Notes: generated from the sequence alone by a model not told the origin. Positions 34,771 to 41,829 are shown, counted from the stretch's first letter. The stretch is DNA of 64,000 bases from Paracoccaceae bacterium (GCA_028284605.1 JANQRL010000008.1:1-64000), one strand, 5' to 3'. Made by a program: numbers and translations.

Positions 34771-34811
34771 AAATACATACGGCATTCTGGCGACAAAATA
34801 CAAGAGGCATT
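34771..34811. promoter_or_regulatory. Left operator pair of the phage repressor
   Basis: Two sites of the form AAATAC-N4-GGCATT begin at 34771 and 34796, 25 bp apart. The half-sites are roughly palindromic (AATAC against AATGCC). A minus-strand TTGTAT with TATGTA 18 bases on is a candidate promoter overlapping both. The same sites at the same spacing occur next to the repressor gene. Confidence 0.7.
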
Positions 34812-34917
34812 TTGACAGCCGATAATGCAGGGTGTTGATTCGACGGGGGCGTGTCGGAGCTTGCCCGGGGCCGGGAGATGCTATTCTTCTGAGAGCGTGA
34901 GCAATGGAGGGGATGAT

Positions 34918-35367
34918 ATGAGGCGGGATTATAGTGGGGTGCGCACGGTCTGCACCATAGCGGGGTTCTTCGGCTGGCTGGTGGTCGCGGCGAGCCTGGT
35001 CGGCGCGATCATGGTGGCCGATGGCGTCGGCGGTTTCGCCGCGGCGCTGGCCCTGGCGCTGCCGGGGCTGGCGGGGGGGTTCGCGGCCATCGCCCTCGGT
35101 GCGATCGGCGAGGCGGCGGCGGGGTCGGCGGAAAGCCTGGCGCAATTGGCGGCCGGATCCGCGACGGAGACCGCGCCGCGCCCGGCGGCGCCCGCCGCGC
35201 CGGCGGCGGATGTCGCGGGGGCGGTGGCCCATGCAAGAGAGAGGTCGCAGGCCCCCGTCGATGACGGGGTCGAGTATTACGACGGCGCCTATCATGTCGG
35301 CGGCCAGACGTTCAGCGCGAAGGTCGATGCGCTGCGCTATGCCCGCGCGCAGAAAGACAAAGACTAG
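34918..35367 (+). CDS. Membrane protein between the left operators and the repressor gene
   Basis: 149 residues: two long Gly/Ala-rich hydrophobic segments (about 10-30 and 33-63), an Ala/Pro linker and a small C-terminal domain (DDGVEYYDGAYHVGGQTFSA). GGAGGGG precedes the ATG. It is rightward and its stop overlaps that of the convergent repressor. In many temperate phages this slot holds superinfection-exclusion or lysogenic-conversion genes, which is only a positional hint here. Confidence 0.65.
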   Translation: MRRDYSGVRTVCTIAGFFGWLVVAASLVGAIMVADGVGGFAAALALALPGLAGGFAAIALGAIGEAAAGSAESLAQLAAGSATETAPRPAAPAAPAADVAGAVAHARERSQAPVDDGVEYYDGAYHVGGQTFSAKVDALRYARAQKDKD

Positions 35368-36005
35368 GGCGCGCCGCGGATCGCGCCCTTGATCACGCCG
35401 AGGATGCCGAACTCGGCCTCGGCCGGGGCATGCTCGCCCAGGGGCGGGACCAGGCCGCCGGGCATCCAGCGCCGCAGGACGATGTTGGCCTCCTGATTGG
35501 CGGCGGTGAGCAGGTCGGCGACGATGATGTCGCCGGCACTGGGTGCCGCCTTCTGATCGAGAATCAGAATGTCGTCGGCCATGAGCAGCCACTCCCGATA
35601 GTCCTCCGCGAGGACGTAGAGCGCCGCGCCGGCCTGCTGCGCCGCCTCGGCGGCCGACGCCGCCGGGATCGGACCGGTGGCCTTGCGGGGCATGTAGGGC
35701 CGGACATGCGGTTCGGCGAACTCGCGCTGCCGCGTCTGTGGCGGTTGCGCGAACGCCGCGCGCGGCTCCGCCGCCGCAGTGCCCAGCGACCGAGGTCCGC
35801 GCCCCTTGCCCCAGAGCAACCACTGTTCGTCGACATCAAAGGCGCGCGCGTAGTCCTGGACGGCGCCGATTCTGGGGTCGCGCCCACCGTTTTCATGAGA
35901 AGAGTAGGTCGGATAGGTCCATCCGAAGCGGTCAGCAGCGGCGCGGCCCGTGTCAAAACCAGCTGCCAGGCGGGCCAACTTCAATCGTTCCGCAAAAGTG
36001 ATCAT
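35364..36005 (-). CDS. CI-like phage repressor (HTH plus S24-like C-terminal domain)
   Basis: 213 residues. The N-terminal XRE-type HTH spans about 1-67 (FAERLKLARLAAGFDTGRAA, then YPTYSSHENGGRDPRI). The C-terminal part has the fold pattern of LexA/CI proteins (ADDILILDQKAAPSAGDIIV, then ANIVLRRWMPGG and ILGVIKGAIR). The catalytic Ser motif (GDSM-type) and a clear cleavage site are missing, so RecA-stimulated self-cleavage is doubtful and induction may use another route. The start was set at MITFAERLK. It is divergent from the Cro-like gene across two operators. Confidence 0.85.
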   Translation of the reverse strand: MITFAERLKLARLAAGFDTGRAAADRFGWTYPTYSSHENGGRDPRIGAVQDYARAFDVDEQWLLWGKGRGPRSLGTAAAEPRAAFAQPPQTRQREFAEPHVRPYMPRKATGPIPAASAAEAAQQAGAALYVLAEDYREWLLMADDILILDQKAAPSAGDIIVADLLTAANQEANIVLRRWMPGGLVPPLGEHAPAEAEFGILGVIKGAIRGAP

Positions 36006-36027
36006 GCCGTCTGCATACTCAGATTGG

Positions 36028-36068
36028 AAATACAACGGGCATTGACACGTTAAAATACTCTAGGTATT
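36028..36068. promoter_or_regulatory. Right operator pair of the phage repressor
   Basis: AAATAC-N4-GGCATT at 36028 and AAATAC-N4-GGTATT at 36053, again 25 bp apart. The first overlaps the -35 and the second the -10 of the rightward promoter, the expected design for repression of the Cro-like operon. They lie 23 bases upstream of the repressor start on the other side. Confidence 0.75.
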
Positions 36069-36070
36069 TC
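36042..36070 (+). promoter_or_regulatory. Rightward early promoter (PR-like)
   Basis: TTGACA, a 17-base spacer and TATTTC. The expected start site is at about 36077, so the ATG at 36079 would be translated as a leaderless or nearly leaderless message; no Shine-Dalgarno sequence precedes it. Confidence 0.65.
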
Positions 36071-36078
36071 GATGTGTC

Positions 36079-36330
36079 ATGACCGACGATGGCGCTATGC
36101 AGACTGAACCGAGGCCCTGGGACTCGCCGAAGGCGATGGCGGCGGATTTGGGTGTGCCCTATCCGACCGTGAGCAGCTGGGGGCCGCGGGGCATCCCCGC
36201 CGTCCGCTGGCGCGAGATCGCCGACGCCGCGGCCCGACGCGGGGTCACCCTGTCGCTGGATCAGATTGCCACAATGAAGCTGAGCGATCTGGCGGGACCG
36301 GGACCAGCCAAGAAGGACCAGGCCGCATGA
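36079..36330 (+). CDS. Cro-like HTH protein
   Basis: 83 residues with a Cro/carph-isopro-type HTH (DSPKAMAADLGVPYPTVSSW, then IPAVRWREIADAAARRG). An internal ATG six codons on is possible. It is the first rightward gene opposite the repressor, behind the two right operators, and so is the likely Cro functional counterpart. Confidence 0.75.
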   Translation: MTDDGAMQTEPRPWDSPKAMAADLGVPYPTVSSWGPRGIPAVRWREIADAAARRGVTLSLDQIATMKLSDLAGPGPAKKDQAA

Positions 36331-36413
36331 GGCGCCGACAGCCATCAAAGCTGCCCGCAATCAAGACAACCGCAGATTTCGCCTGCCCCGCCACAGATCG
36401 GGGGGCGGCATGA
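36327..36413 (+). CDS. 28-codon linking ORF
   Basis: MRRRQPSKLPAIKTTADF and ten more residues. Both ends overlap neighbouring genes in ATGA form, so it may exist mainly to couple translation of the Cro-like gene to the next HTH gene. The highly basic N-terminus could bind nucleic acid. Low certainty. Confidence 0.35.
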   Translation: MRRRQPSKLPAIKTTADFACPATDRGAA

Positions 36414-36745
36414 CCACCGCCCCCCGCGCCGTCTTTGACCCAAAACACTCGTCACGGGTGCAGTCTACGCTGAACCTGCCGACACAGTCGTGGGGACAAA
36501 AATGCGTCCGTCCGGTGGCCGACCCGCACGCTTTCGCCGCCGATCTGCCGGAGCTCTGGTCGGCCTTCTGCCGGCGGAACTATCGCGATGCGCGGCATCT
36601 GGCCCAGGCCTTCGGCGTGTCGGAGAGCTGTGCGCGCAAATGGTGGGACGGGGCCGGTGGGATCCGCGGCCACCAGCTTCAGATCGCGGTGGCGCTGCAT
36701 CCGCAGGATGCGTTCGAGACGTTCTTCGGGATCGCGGCGGAGTGA
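36410..36745 (+). CDS. Small phage HTH-like protein
   Basis: 111 residues. The C-terminal half has an HTH pattern (DARHLAQAFGVSESCARKWW, then GHQLQIAVALHPQDAFETFF), as in phage regulators of early transcription. The N-terminal 35 residues appear disordered. It lies directly behind the Cro-like gene and before a hairpin-rich leader. Confidence 0.6.
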   Translation: MTTAPRAVFDPKHSSRVQSTLNLPTQSWGQKCVRPVADPHAFAADLPELWSAFCRRNYRDARHLAQAFGVSESCARKWWDGAGGIRGHQLQIAVALHPQDAFETFFGIAAE

Positions 36746-37084
36746 GGGCCCCGTGCCATATCGCTCCGGGCCCGGCCCCGCGCGCACAAAAGTGCGCCCT
36801 TTCGTGCGGCCCTGCCGCTGACCGATCCGCCCCGCCGCCGGCCCCATCCTCCCTGGTGGGCCCCGGGCGTGGCGGTCAGGCCGGGCCGGCTTCCTCCTCA
36901 TCGCCGGTCCGGCCGTTCCGCGTCCCTAGGGCGCGGCGTCCGCGCCGCGCCTCTACCTCCCGCCCGTTGCGTACCCTCGCCGGGCGGCACCTGCCCCGCC
37001 GGCCTCTGCCTCGGCCGGTGGGGCTTTTTTCTTGCCGGCGTCCTGAGCGCCCGTTTCGCAGACACACATCGAGGAGTAACAGAG
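36746..37084 (+). other. Hairpin-rich untranslated leader before the second early gene block
   Basis: About 340 bases without a credible gene. It contains GCGCAC-AAAA-GTGCGC (36782-36797, followed by CCTTTC), GGCGCGG-CGT-CCGCGCC (36930-36946) and a strong terminator (36994-37030). A gene with its own ribosome-binding site follows. The layout (early promoter, hairpins, terminator, delayed early genes) is what an antitermination-controlled leader would look like. Confidence 0.5.
36994..37030 (+). terminator. Strong rho-independent terminator in the early leader
   Basis: An 11-bp stem with one G:U pair (CCCCGCCGGCC/GGCCGGTGGGG), an 8-base loop and CTTTTTT. It stands 54 bases before the next ATG, so genes to the right need readthrough or a promoter that I cannot identify. 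Confidence 0.85.
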
Positions 37085-37543
37085 ATGCCGTTCACCGCCG
37101 CCAAACCCCCGCCGCCGCCCGCGCCGCCGGGCACCGGCGTGTCGCTGTCGATCACCGTTAGCAAGTCCGGGCAGGCCCGGGCGCGGCTCTCGATCCGGGG
37201 CGATGTGGCCGAGCAGGTCTTCGGCGGCCCGATCGTCGGCAAGGCCTTCGCGGTGGAGATCGGGCGCGGCGCCGACGAGGGCAGGCTGCGGATCGCGCGC
37301 GACCCGACGGGCGCCTTCGAGGCGCGCAAGGGGCTGAAGAGCGTCGCGACGCTCTGGATCGCGGCCTGGGACCTGTTGCCGAAATCGCCCCGCCGTGCCG
37401 AGCCCTGCCGGGTCCGCGCGGGGGGGGGCGACGGGGAACTGATCCTCGAGATGCCGGATTTCTGCCGGCCATCCGCCAAGGGCGGCAAGATGGAGGCCGA
37501 GCACGGCCTCGGACGGTCGGGGCGGTCGCGGCGTGATGGATGA
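37085..37543 (+). CDS. Phage protein of unknown function (first gene after the early terminator)
   Basis: 152 residues: a Pro-rich N-terminus, a beta-rich core (VSLSITVSKSGQARARLSIR, then IVGKAFAVEIGRGADEGRLR) and a basic tail. GAGGAGT precedes the ATG. The upstream part of the frame crosses the terminator and is not coding. No family recognised; the position suggests an early regulatory or DNA-binding role. Confidence 0.6.
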   Translation: MPFTAAKPPPPPAPPGTGVSLSITVSKSGQARARLSIRGDVAEQVFGGPIVGKAFAVEIGRGADEGRLRIARDPTGAFEARKGLKSVATLWIAAWDLLPKSPRRAEPCRVRAGGGDGELILEMPDFCRPSAKGGKMEAEHGLGRSGRSRRDG

Positions 37544-37700
37544 CGACCGCACCTGCTGGTCCTGTGGTGGCGAAGGCTACCACGACGGTGACTGCACCTG
37601 CTGGGAGGACACCTGCTGTTGTCTCGTCCCCGACCCGCCGGTCTGCGACCTCTGCGGCGGCACCGGTTCTCTCGGTGAGGACAGGGAGGACGCGGCGTGA
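37536..37700 (+). CDS. Small Cys-rich zinc-ribbon-like protein (54 aa)
   Basis: MDDDRTCWSCGGEGYHDGDC opens a protein with nine Cys, including CxxCGGxG twice (CWSCGGEG and CDLCGGTG) around a CTCWEDTCCC centre. This is the DnaJ-type zinc-finger pattern. It overlaps the preceding stop and the start of the DPPY methyltransferase gene, so it is cotranslated with it and may be a partner subunit. Confidence 0.65.
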   Translation: MDDDRTCWSCGGEGYHDGDCTCWEDTCCCLVPDPPVCDLCGGTGSLGEDREDAA

Positions 37701-38395
37701 CAGCGATCCTTAGAGAGGAGCGGATCGGGGGGCGGCGCCTGATCCTCGGCGACTGCTACGATGTCATCGGCGAGTTGGGTGCCTTCGATGCGGTCGTGAC
37801 TGATCCGCCCTACGGCATCGGCTACGTACATGGGGCCGCGAAGAGTGCGTTCGCTTCGGCGCTCAACGAAAAACCCATCATCGGCGATGATCGCCCGTTC
37901 GACCCAGAACCGTTCCTGGCTTATTCGGTGGCATTGTTTTGGGGCGCCAACCACTTCGCGCGTAGACTGCCCGGTGGGGGGCGATGGCTCGTGTGGGATA
38001 AGCGCGAGCAGATACCACCGAACGACCAGTCTTGTGTAGAAATCGCCTGGGTGAGTGGCCCGCGCTCTGCGGACCGGATAGTGCGGCACTTCTGGAGCGG
38101 ATTCGCAAAAGCGAGCGAGCGGGGCGTGGCGCGTGAGCATCCGACGCAGAAGCCGGTTGCGGTCATGGCGTGGTCGCTTGGGTTTCTGCCGTCCGCCCGA
38201 ACGATCGTCGATCCATTTTGCGGCAGCGGAACGACCCTGGTGGCATGCGAGAAGTTGGGGCGGTGCGGTACTGGGATCGAGATCGATCGAGGATACTTCG
38301 ACGTGGCGTGTCGGCGCGTGGAGCTGGCCGCTCGACAACCCGACCTCTTCGTTGATCCCGGTTCGCCTCCTGAGCAGATCGGGATCGACCTGTGA
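37697..38395 (+). CDS. Phage DNA methyltransferase, DPPY class (probably adenine-N6)
   Basis: 232 residues. The catalytic motif DPPYGIGY comes early (about residues 36-43) and the SAM-binding motif DPFCGSGTT late (about 173-181), with HPTQKP before it. This is the beta-class order of site-specific N6-adenine or N4-cytosine enzymes. The GTG start overlaps the previous stop. No endonuclease is adjacent. The recognition sequence cannot be inferred. Confidence 0.9.
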   Translation: MTAILREERIGGRRLILGDCYDVIGELGAFDAVVTDPPYGIGYVHGAAKSAFASALNEKPIIGDDRPFDPEPFLAYSVALFWGANHFARRLPGGGRWLVWDKREQIPPNDQSCVEIAWVSGPRSADRIVRHFWSGFAKASERGVAREHPTQKPVAVMAWSLGFLPSARTIVDPFCGSGTTLVACEKLGRCGTGIEIDRGYFDVACRRVELAARQPDLFVDPGSPPEQIGIDL

Positions 38396-39087
38396 CCGGC
38401 CCCAACACCTCCTTGGGTGTGATGCAGCAGCGCTCGGAGCCGAAGGACTCGCTCGCCGAGTTCCTCGCGCTGCGGCCGATGGGCGGCTTCGATCTGATCA
38501 TGGCCGATCCGCCGTGGCGCTTTGACCTGCGCTCCGCGGCCGGCGAGGAAAAGGCGCCGCAGGCGCACTATGATTGCGTCGACACCGCGGCGATCTGTGC
38601 TTTGCCCGTCGAGACCATCGCGGCGCGGGACTGTCTGCTCTGGCTCTGGGCGACCAACCCGATGATCCCGCACGCGCTCCGCGTCATCGAGGCCTGGGGC
38701 TTCGTCTTCAAGACCGCCGGTACCTGGGTCAAGCGCACCGCGCGCGGCAAGGATGCCTTCGCGACCGGCTACGTGCTGCGCAGCTCGAACGAGCCGTTCC
38801 TGATCGCCTCACGGGGCGCGCCGAAGACCACGAAATCCACCCGCTCGACCGTGGCCACCTATGACGACGGATTCCACCAGGCAGGCGACGGCAGCGGCTG
38901 GCCGGCGGGGTCGATCACGATCGAGGCCAAGGCGCGGGAGCACTCGCGCAAGCCGGAGGAAGCGTTCGCCGCCGCCGAGGGCCTGATGCCCCATGCCAAA
39001 CGGATCGAGCTCTTCTCACGCGAGAGCCGCGCGGGTTGGGCCTCGTGGGGCAATGAGGCGGGCAAGTTCGACGGGGCGGCGGCGTGA
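38392..39087 (+). CDS. MT-A70 family methyltransferase
   Basis: 231 residues with the DPPW catalytic motif (FDLIMADPPWRFD), then LLWLWATNPM, the WGF segment, GYVLRSSNEPFLIASRG and a C-terminal KRIELFSRE. MT-A70 proteins methylate adenine N6 in DNA or RNA; phage members are usually DNA enzymes. It overlaps the DPPY methyltransferase gene by 4 bases, so the two are coexpressed early. Confidence 0.9.
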   Translation: MTGPNTSLGVMQQRSEPKDSLAEFLALRPMGGFDLIMADPPWRFDLRSAAGEEKAPQAHYDCVDTAAICALPVETIAARDCLLWLWATNPMIPHALRVIEAWGFVFKTAGTWVKRTARGKDAFATGYVLRSSNEPFLIASRGAPKTTKSTRSTVATYDDGFHQAGDGSGWPAGSITIEAKAREHSRKPEEAFAAAEGLMPHAKRIELFSRESRAGWASWGNEAGKFDGAAA

Positions 39088-39114
39088 GCGCTGCCTGACA
39101 GAAAGGAGAGAGAC

Positions 39115-39462
39115 ATGACGACCCACGATCCCGATCTGGCCAAGACGGCCAATGGGCGCGGCAAGGCCAAGGCGCCGCGCGGCAAGATGAAGGAGGACAA
39201 GGCCGATCTCGACGTGAAGGCCGGCGCCTTTCGCGTGGTGAAATCGGAGCTCAAAGGCTTCTGCGAGCGCGTCGAGGCGATCGAGACCGAGATGGCCGAA
39301 CTGCGCGAGGCCCTGAAGGAGGTCTACGCCGAGGCGCAGGGGCGCGGCTATAGCGTCAAGTCGCTGAAGACCGTCGTCAAGGAGCGGAAGCGCGACCGCG
39401 ACGACGTGATCGCGGAGCGCGAGGTCACCGATCTCTACCGCGACCAGCTCGGTCTGCTTTGA
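39115..39462 (+). CDS. DUF2312/GapR-like DNA-binding protein
   Basis: 115 residues with a basic, disordered N-terminus and a coiled-coil core (FCERVEAIETEMAELREALK, then VYAEAQGRGYSVKSLKTVVK). The core is the GapR/DUF2312 signature. In Caulobacter GapR binds overtwisted AT-rich DNA ahead of forks and polymerases. A phage copy beside methyltransferases and upstream of the replication gene probably aids phage replication or packs phage DNA; that role is inferred. Confidence 0.88.
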   Translation: MTTHDPDLAKTANGRGKAKAPRGKMKEDKADLDVKAGAFRVVKSELKGFCERVEAIETEMAELREALKEVYAEAQGRGYSVKSLKTVVKERKRDRDDVIAEREVTDLYRDQLGLL

Positions 39463-39472
39463 GGCGGCGGCG

Positions 39473-39763
39473 ATGGGCGCGGAGATCGAGGCGGAGATCG
39501 AGGCGGAGTTCGAGCTGGTCGAGGCGCGCTGCCTGCGGATGACGCTCGCCTCGCCGGGCGGCGTGATCGACATCGTCGAGGCCGATCCGGCGGCTCTCGA
39601 CGCGCATCTGATCTTTCTCGATCTGCTTGAGGAGCATGTGCCGGAGACGCTCCGCCGCCGGGAGCTCCGATATGAGGCCCGTTTCGACTGGCGCCGGGGC
39701 CGGTCGCGCGCCGCGGTGCCGGTGCTTCGCTCGATCTGCGCGCGAGCGGCGGAGCTGTCGTGA
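39473..39763 (+). CDS. Small phage protein
   Basis: 96 residues, acidic at the N-terminus (MGAEIEAEIEAEFELVEARC) and basic at the end (RFDWRRGRSRAAVPVLRSIC). It overlaps the next gene's GTG start. Not recognised. Confidence 0.6.
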   Translation: MGAEIEAEIEAEFELVEARCLRMTLASPGGVIDIVEADPAALDAHLIFLDLLEEHVPETLRRRELRYEARFDWRRGRSRAAVPVLRSICARAAELS

Positions 39764-40053
39764 GGGGCGGGCCGCGATATCTGGCCCGGTCCTTGCAGGT
39801 CGTGACCTCCCATGGCCGGCCGCTGGGGCCGGATCGCTGGTTCGTCCTCGATGTCGAGGCCGGGCGCAACGTCACGGCGGAACTGCTCGACCCGCTCCTG
39901 CCGGAGGGCGCGCCCTGGGCCGGGGCGCGGTATGTCAGCGGGCGGCAGGCCCTGATCCTGGCCGAGATCGGCAATGCCCCGGCCGATCTCGCCGCGACGC
40001 TCCGGGCCGAGGTGACCGAGCGGCTGCGGGCCGGACACCGGAGGGCGGGGTGA
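39760..40053 (+). CDS. Small phage protein
   Basis: 97 residues, GTG start overlapping the previous stop; the core (PDRWFVLDVEAGRNVTAELL, then WAGARYVSGRQALILAEIGN) is alpha/beta. Not recognised. Confidence 0.6.
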   Translation: MRGGPRYLARSLQVVTSHGRPLGPDRWFVLDVEAGRNVTAELLDPLLPEGAPWAGARYVSGRQALILAEIGNAPADLAATLRAEVTERLRAGHRRAG

Positions 40054-40277
40054 TGTGGAGGTATCAGAAGGTCGTGGTGATCCGCCGCCGTTCGGACGGG
40101 CTCTACTACACGGCGCCGCCGCGCAGCGCGGCGCCGAGCTGGACCGCCGATCTGCGGCAGGCGAATTTCGTCGCGCCGAGCAAAGTACGGGGCCTGATCC
40201 GGGCGGAGTGGGGCCGCGACGAGGCCGAGTTCGAGGCGGTGCCGGTGGTCCCGGCCCTGGCGCCGGAGGAGGGCTGA
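40053..40277 (+). CDS. Small phage protein
   Basis: 74 residues starting MWRYQKVVVIRRRSDGLYYT; small beta-rich domain with a basic patch, then an acidic end. It shares single bases with the stop before and the start after. Not recognised. Confidence 0.55.
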   Translation: MWRYQKVVVIRRRSDGLYYTAPPRSAAPSWTADLRQANFVAPSKVRGLIRAEWGRDEAEFEAVPVVPALAPEEG

Positions 40278-40381
40278 TGGGCCGGATCAAGCATCGTAAC
40301 GTTAGGGTCCGCGGCGTCACCTATCCGACGATCGCCGATGTCTGCCGCGCGCTGGATCGGATATCGAAAGGTGCGGCATGA
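40277..40381 (+). CDS. 34-residue protein with NUMOD/AP2-like DNA-binding motif
   Basis: MGRIKHRNVRVRGVTYPTIA and 14 more residues ending ALDRISKGAA. The VRVRGVTYPTIADVCRAL stretch resembles the NUMOD-type helix motif attached to phage homing nucleases, here on its own. It overlaps neighbours at both ends. Assignment is by resemblance only. Confidence 0.45.
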   Translation: MGRIKHRNVRVRGVTYPTIADVCRALDRISKGAA

Positions 40382-41028
40382 GCGTCGGGGCGCGGGATAT
40401 CACGCTCGGGCCGGTCGATCTGGATATGTTGCCGGAATACCCGCTCGACCGCACCGCCCGGTTGCTGGGAAGCTACTTCCTCAAATTCGAGACGCAGCGC
40501 TGGCTGAACTCGGAAATGTGCCTGAGCTGCGACCGCGAGATCGGCTTCATCTATCTCAACCTGATATTCATCGCCCAGCATCAGGTGCCGATCGGCACCC
40601 TACCGGCGCAGGAGGAGCTATTGGCGCAACTCGCGCGCTGCTCGCTGGCCGAATGGCGGAGGTTCCTGCGGCGCGACCCGAACCCGCTCCATCGCTGGCA
40701 GCATTGCCGCTGCGATGGCGGCGAGGTCCGGCTCATGCACCCCGTGGTTCTCGAGATGGTCGAGGACCAGCTGTGCCGCCGCGCGGCGAGAGAGATGTCC
40801 AATGCCAGCGCCGCTGCCCGTCAGAGGCTCAAGCGCCTGCGGGAGCGGATGCTCGCTGTCGGGATGCCCAAACAGGCGGCGGATGACGACGTGCTGGTCG
40901 AGCGCATGGACGCCTGGCTGGCCGAACACCACCGCGGTCGACGCGACCAGGCGGCCTATGACCGCGTGTTCGAGGTCGCGGCGCGGGAGCGCTGGTTTGC
41001 CCTGTCGAGAGGGGGCGCGATGCCCTGA
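40378..41028 (+). CDS. DUF1376-like phage replication protein
   Basis: 216 residues. The N-terminal domain (IGFIYLNLIFIAQHQVPIGT, LARCSLAEWRRFLRRDP, RLMHPVVLEMVEDQLCRRAA) follows the layout of DUF1376/phage replication N-domains: a helical core, a Ser-Leu-x-Glu-Trp turn and then an alanine-rich segment. The C-terminus is helical. It is followed by an iteron region, which supports a role in initiating phage replication. Family call is tentative. Confidence 0.5.
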   Translation: MSVGARDITLGPVDLDMLPEYPLDRTARLLGSYFLKFETQRWLNSEMCLSCDREIGFIYLNLIFIAQHQVPIGTLPAQEELLAQLARCSLAEWRRFLRRDPNPLHRWQHCRCDGGEVRLMHPVVLEMVEDQLCRRAAREMSNASAAARQRLKRLRERMLAVGMPKQAADDDVLVERMDAWLAEHHRGRRDQAAYDRVFEVAARERWFALSRGGAMP

Positions 41029-41049
41029 TCCGTCCCGGATCGATCCGTT

Positions 41050-41141
41050 CTGTCACGCGAACAGTTCGGAACAGTTCGTGTGACAGTTGGCGAACAGTTC
41101 GCTCCGAGAAGGAGAAAGAGAAAGAGAAAGAGAAAGAGAAA
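41050..41141. other. Iteron dyad plus GAGAAA tract (candidate phage replication origin)
   Basis: GAACAGTTCG occurs at 41059, 41069 and 41092, with a degenerate TGACAGTTGG at 41081. The first two lie inside a 13-bp inverted repeat with one mismatch (41050-41062 against 41074-41086). Five exact GAGAAA units follow (41112-41141) in a longer purine-only strand. Iterons next to an easily melted or triplex-prone tract downstream of a putative replication gene suit an origin; an operator is the alternative. Confidence 0.5.
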
Positions 41142-41223
41142 CACGGACGGAAACCGAAGCGCGCCGACCCGCATGAGGCGCGGGCGGTGAGTGTGGCGCA
41201 AGGGCTGAGAAAGGAGCAGTGAC

Positions 41224-41829
41224 ATGACGCCGGAAGAGCGGGCCCTCGGGCGGGACCAAGTCAGGACGGTGCTGATCGCACGATGCGAGGAGGCGGGGCT
41301 GACACGTCCGGCCAAGCGCAGCGCCGAGGAGCATCGCCAGGCGCTGGCAAAGCTGGCCGACCGGATTGCCTATATGGCGCCCGACACGCTGGCCACTCTT
41401 GCCGATGTGCTGATCCGGAACGCGCAGGTGAAACGCGGCGTGGCGCTGTGGCCCTCCGAGGCGGTCGTTCTGCACCTTGCGAAGGGCTTGCAAGAGCCAC
41501 CGGTCGAAGAGCCGGACATCGTCGGGTCGTGGTTCGCCTCGCGCCAGGGGCCGCAGATCCTCGCCGGCGGCTATGAGGTCGAGCTGCTCTACTTCCTGCG
41601 CCGGCGCGGCGTGCCGCCCCAGGCCGCCGATCTGGCCCGGCTGCGGGCGGAGGCGGCGGAGAACCGCCGCGAAATGGAGCGGATCGGCCGGGCTTGCATG
41701 GACGGCACCGCGACCGAGGCCGACCGGGCGAGTCTCGAAGGCTACATGGCCTCCCGCGACTACGCCCGTGCTATCATCGAGCGGGGCAAGGCGAAGCGGA
41801 AGGCGCAGGCCAACGAGGGCGCGGGATGA
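41224..41829 (+). CDS. Phage protein of unknown function downstream of the iteron region
   Basis: 201 residues, largely helical. The N-terminal half contains SAEEHRQALAKLADRIAYMA and WPSEAVVLHLAKGLQEPPVE, the C-terminal half is a charged coiled coil (LARLRAEAAENRREMERIGR). No Walker motif is seen. Its position suggests a helicase loader or replication accessory protein, but sequence does not prove it. AAAGGAG precedes the ATG. Confidence 0.6.
   Translation: MTPEERALGRDQVRTVLIARCEEAGLTRPAKRSAEEHRQALAKLADRIAYMAPDTLATLADVLIRNAQVKRGVALWPSEAVVLHLAKGLQEPPVEEPDIVGSWFASRQGPQILAGGYEVELLYFLRRRGVPPQAADLARLRAEAAENRREMERIGRACMDGTATEADRASLEGYMASRDYARAIIERGKAKRKAQANEGAG

Noticed and set aside
41050-41141. 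CRISPR or tRNA-like element at the iterons
   Set aside because: 10-bp repeats at irregular short spacing with no spacer-sized intervals; no cloverleaf.
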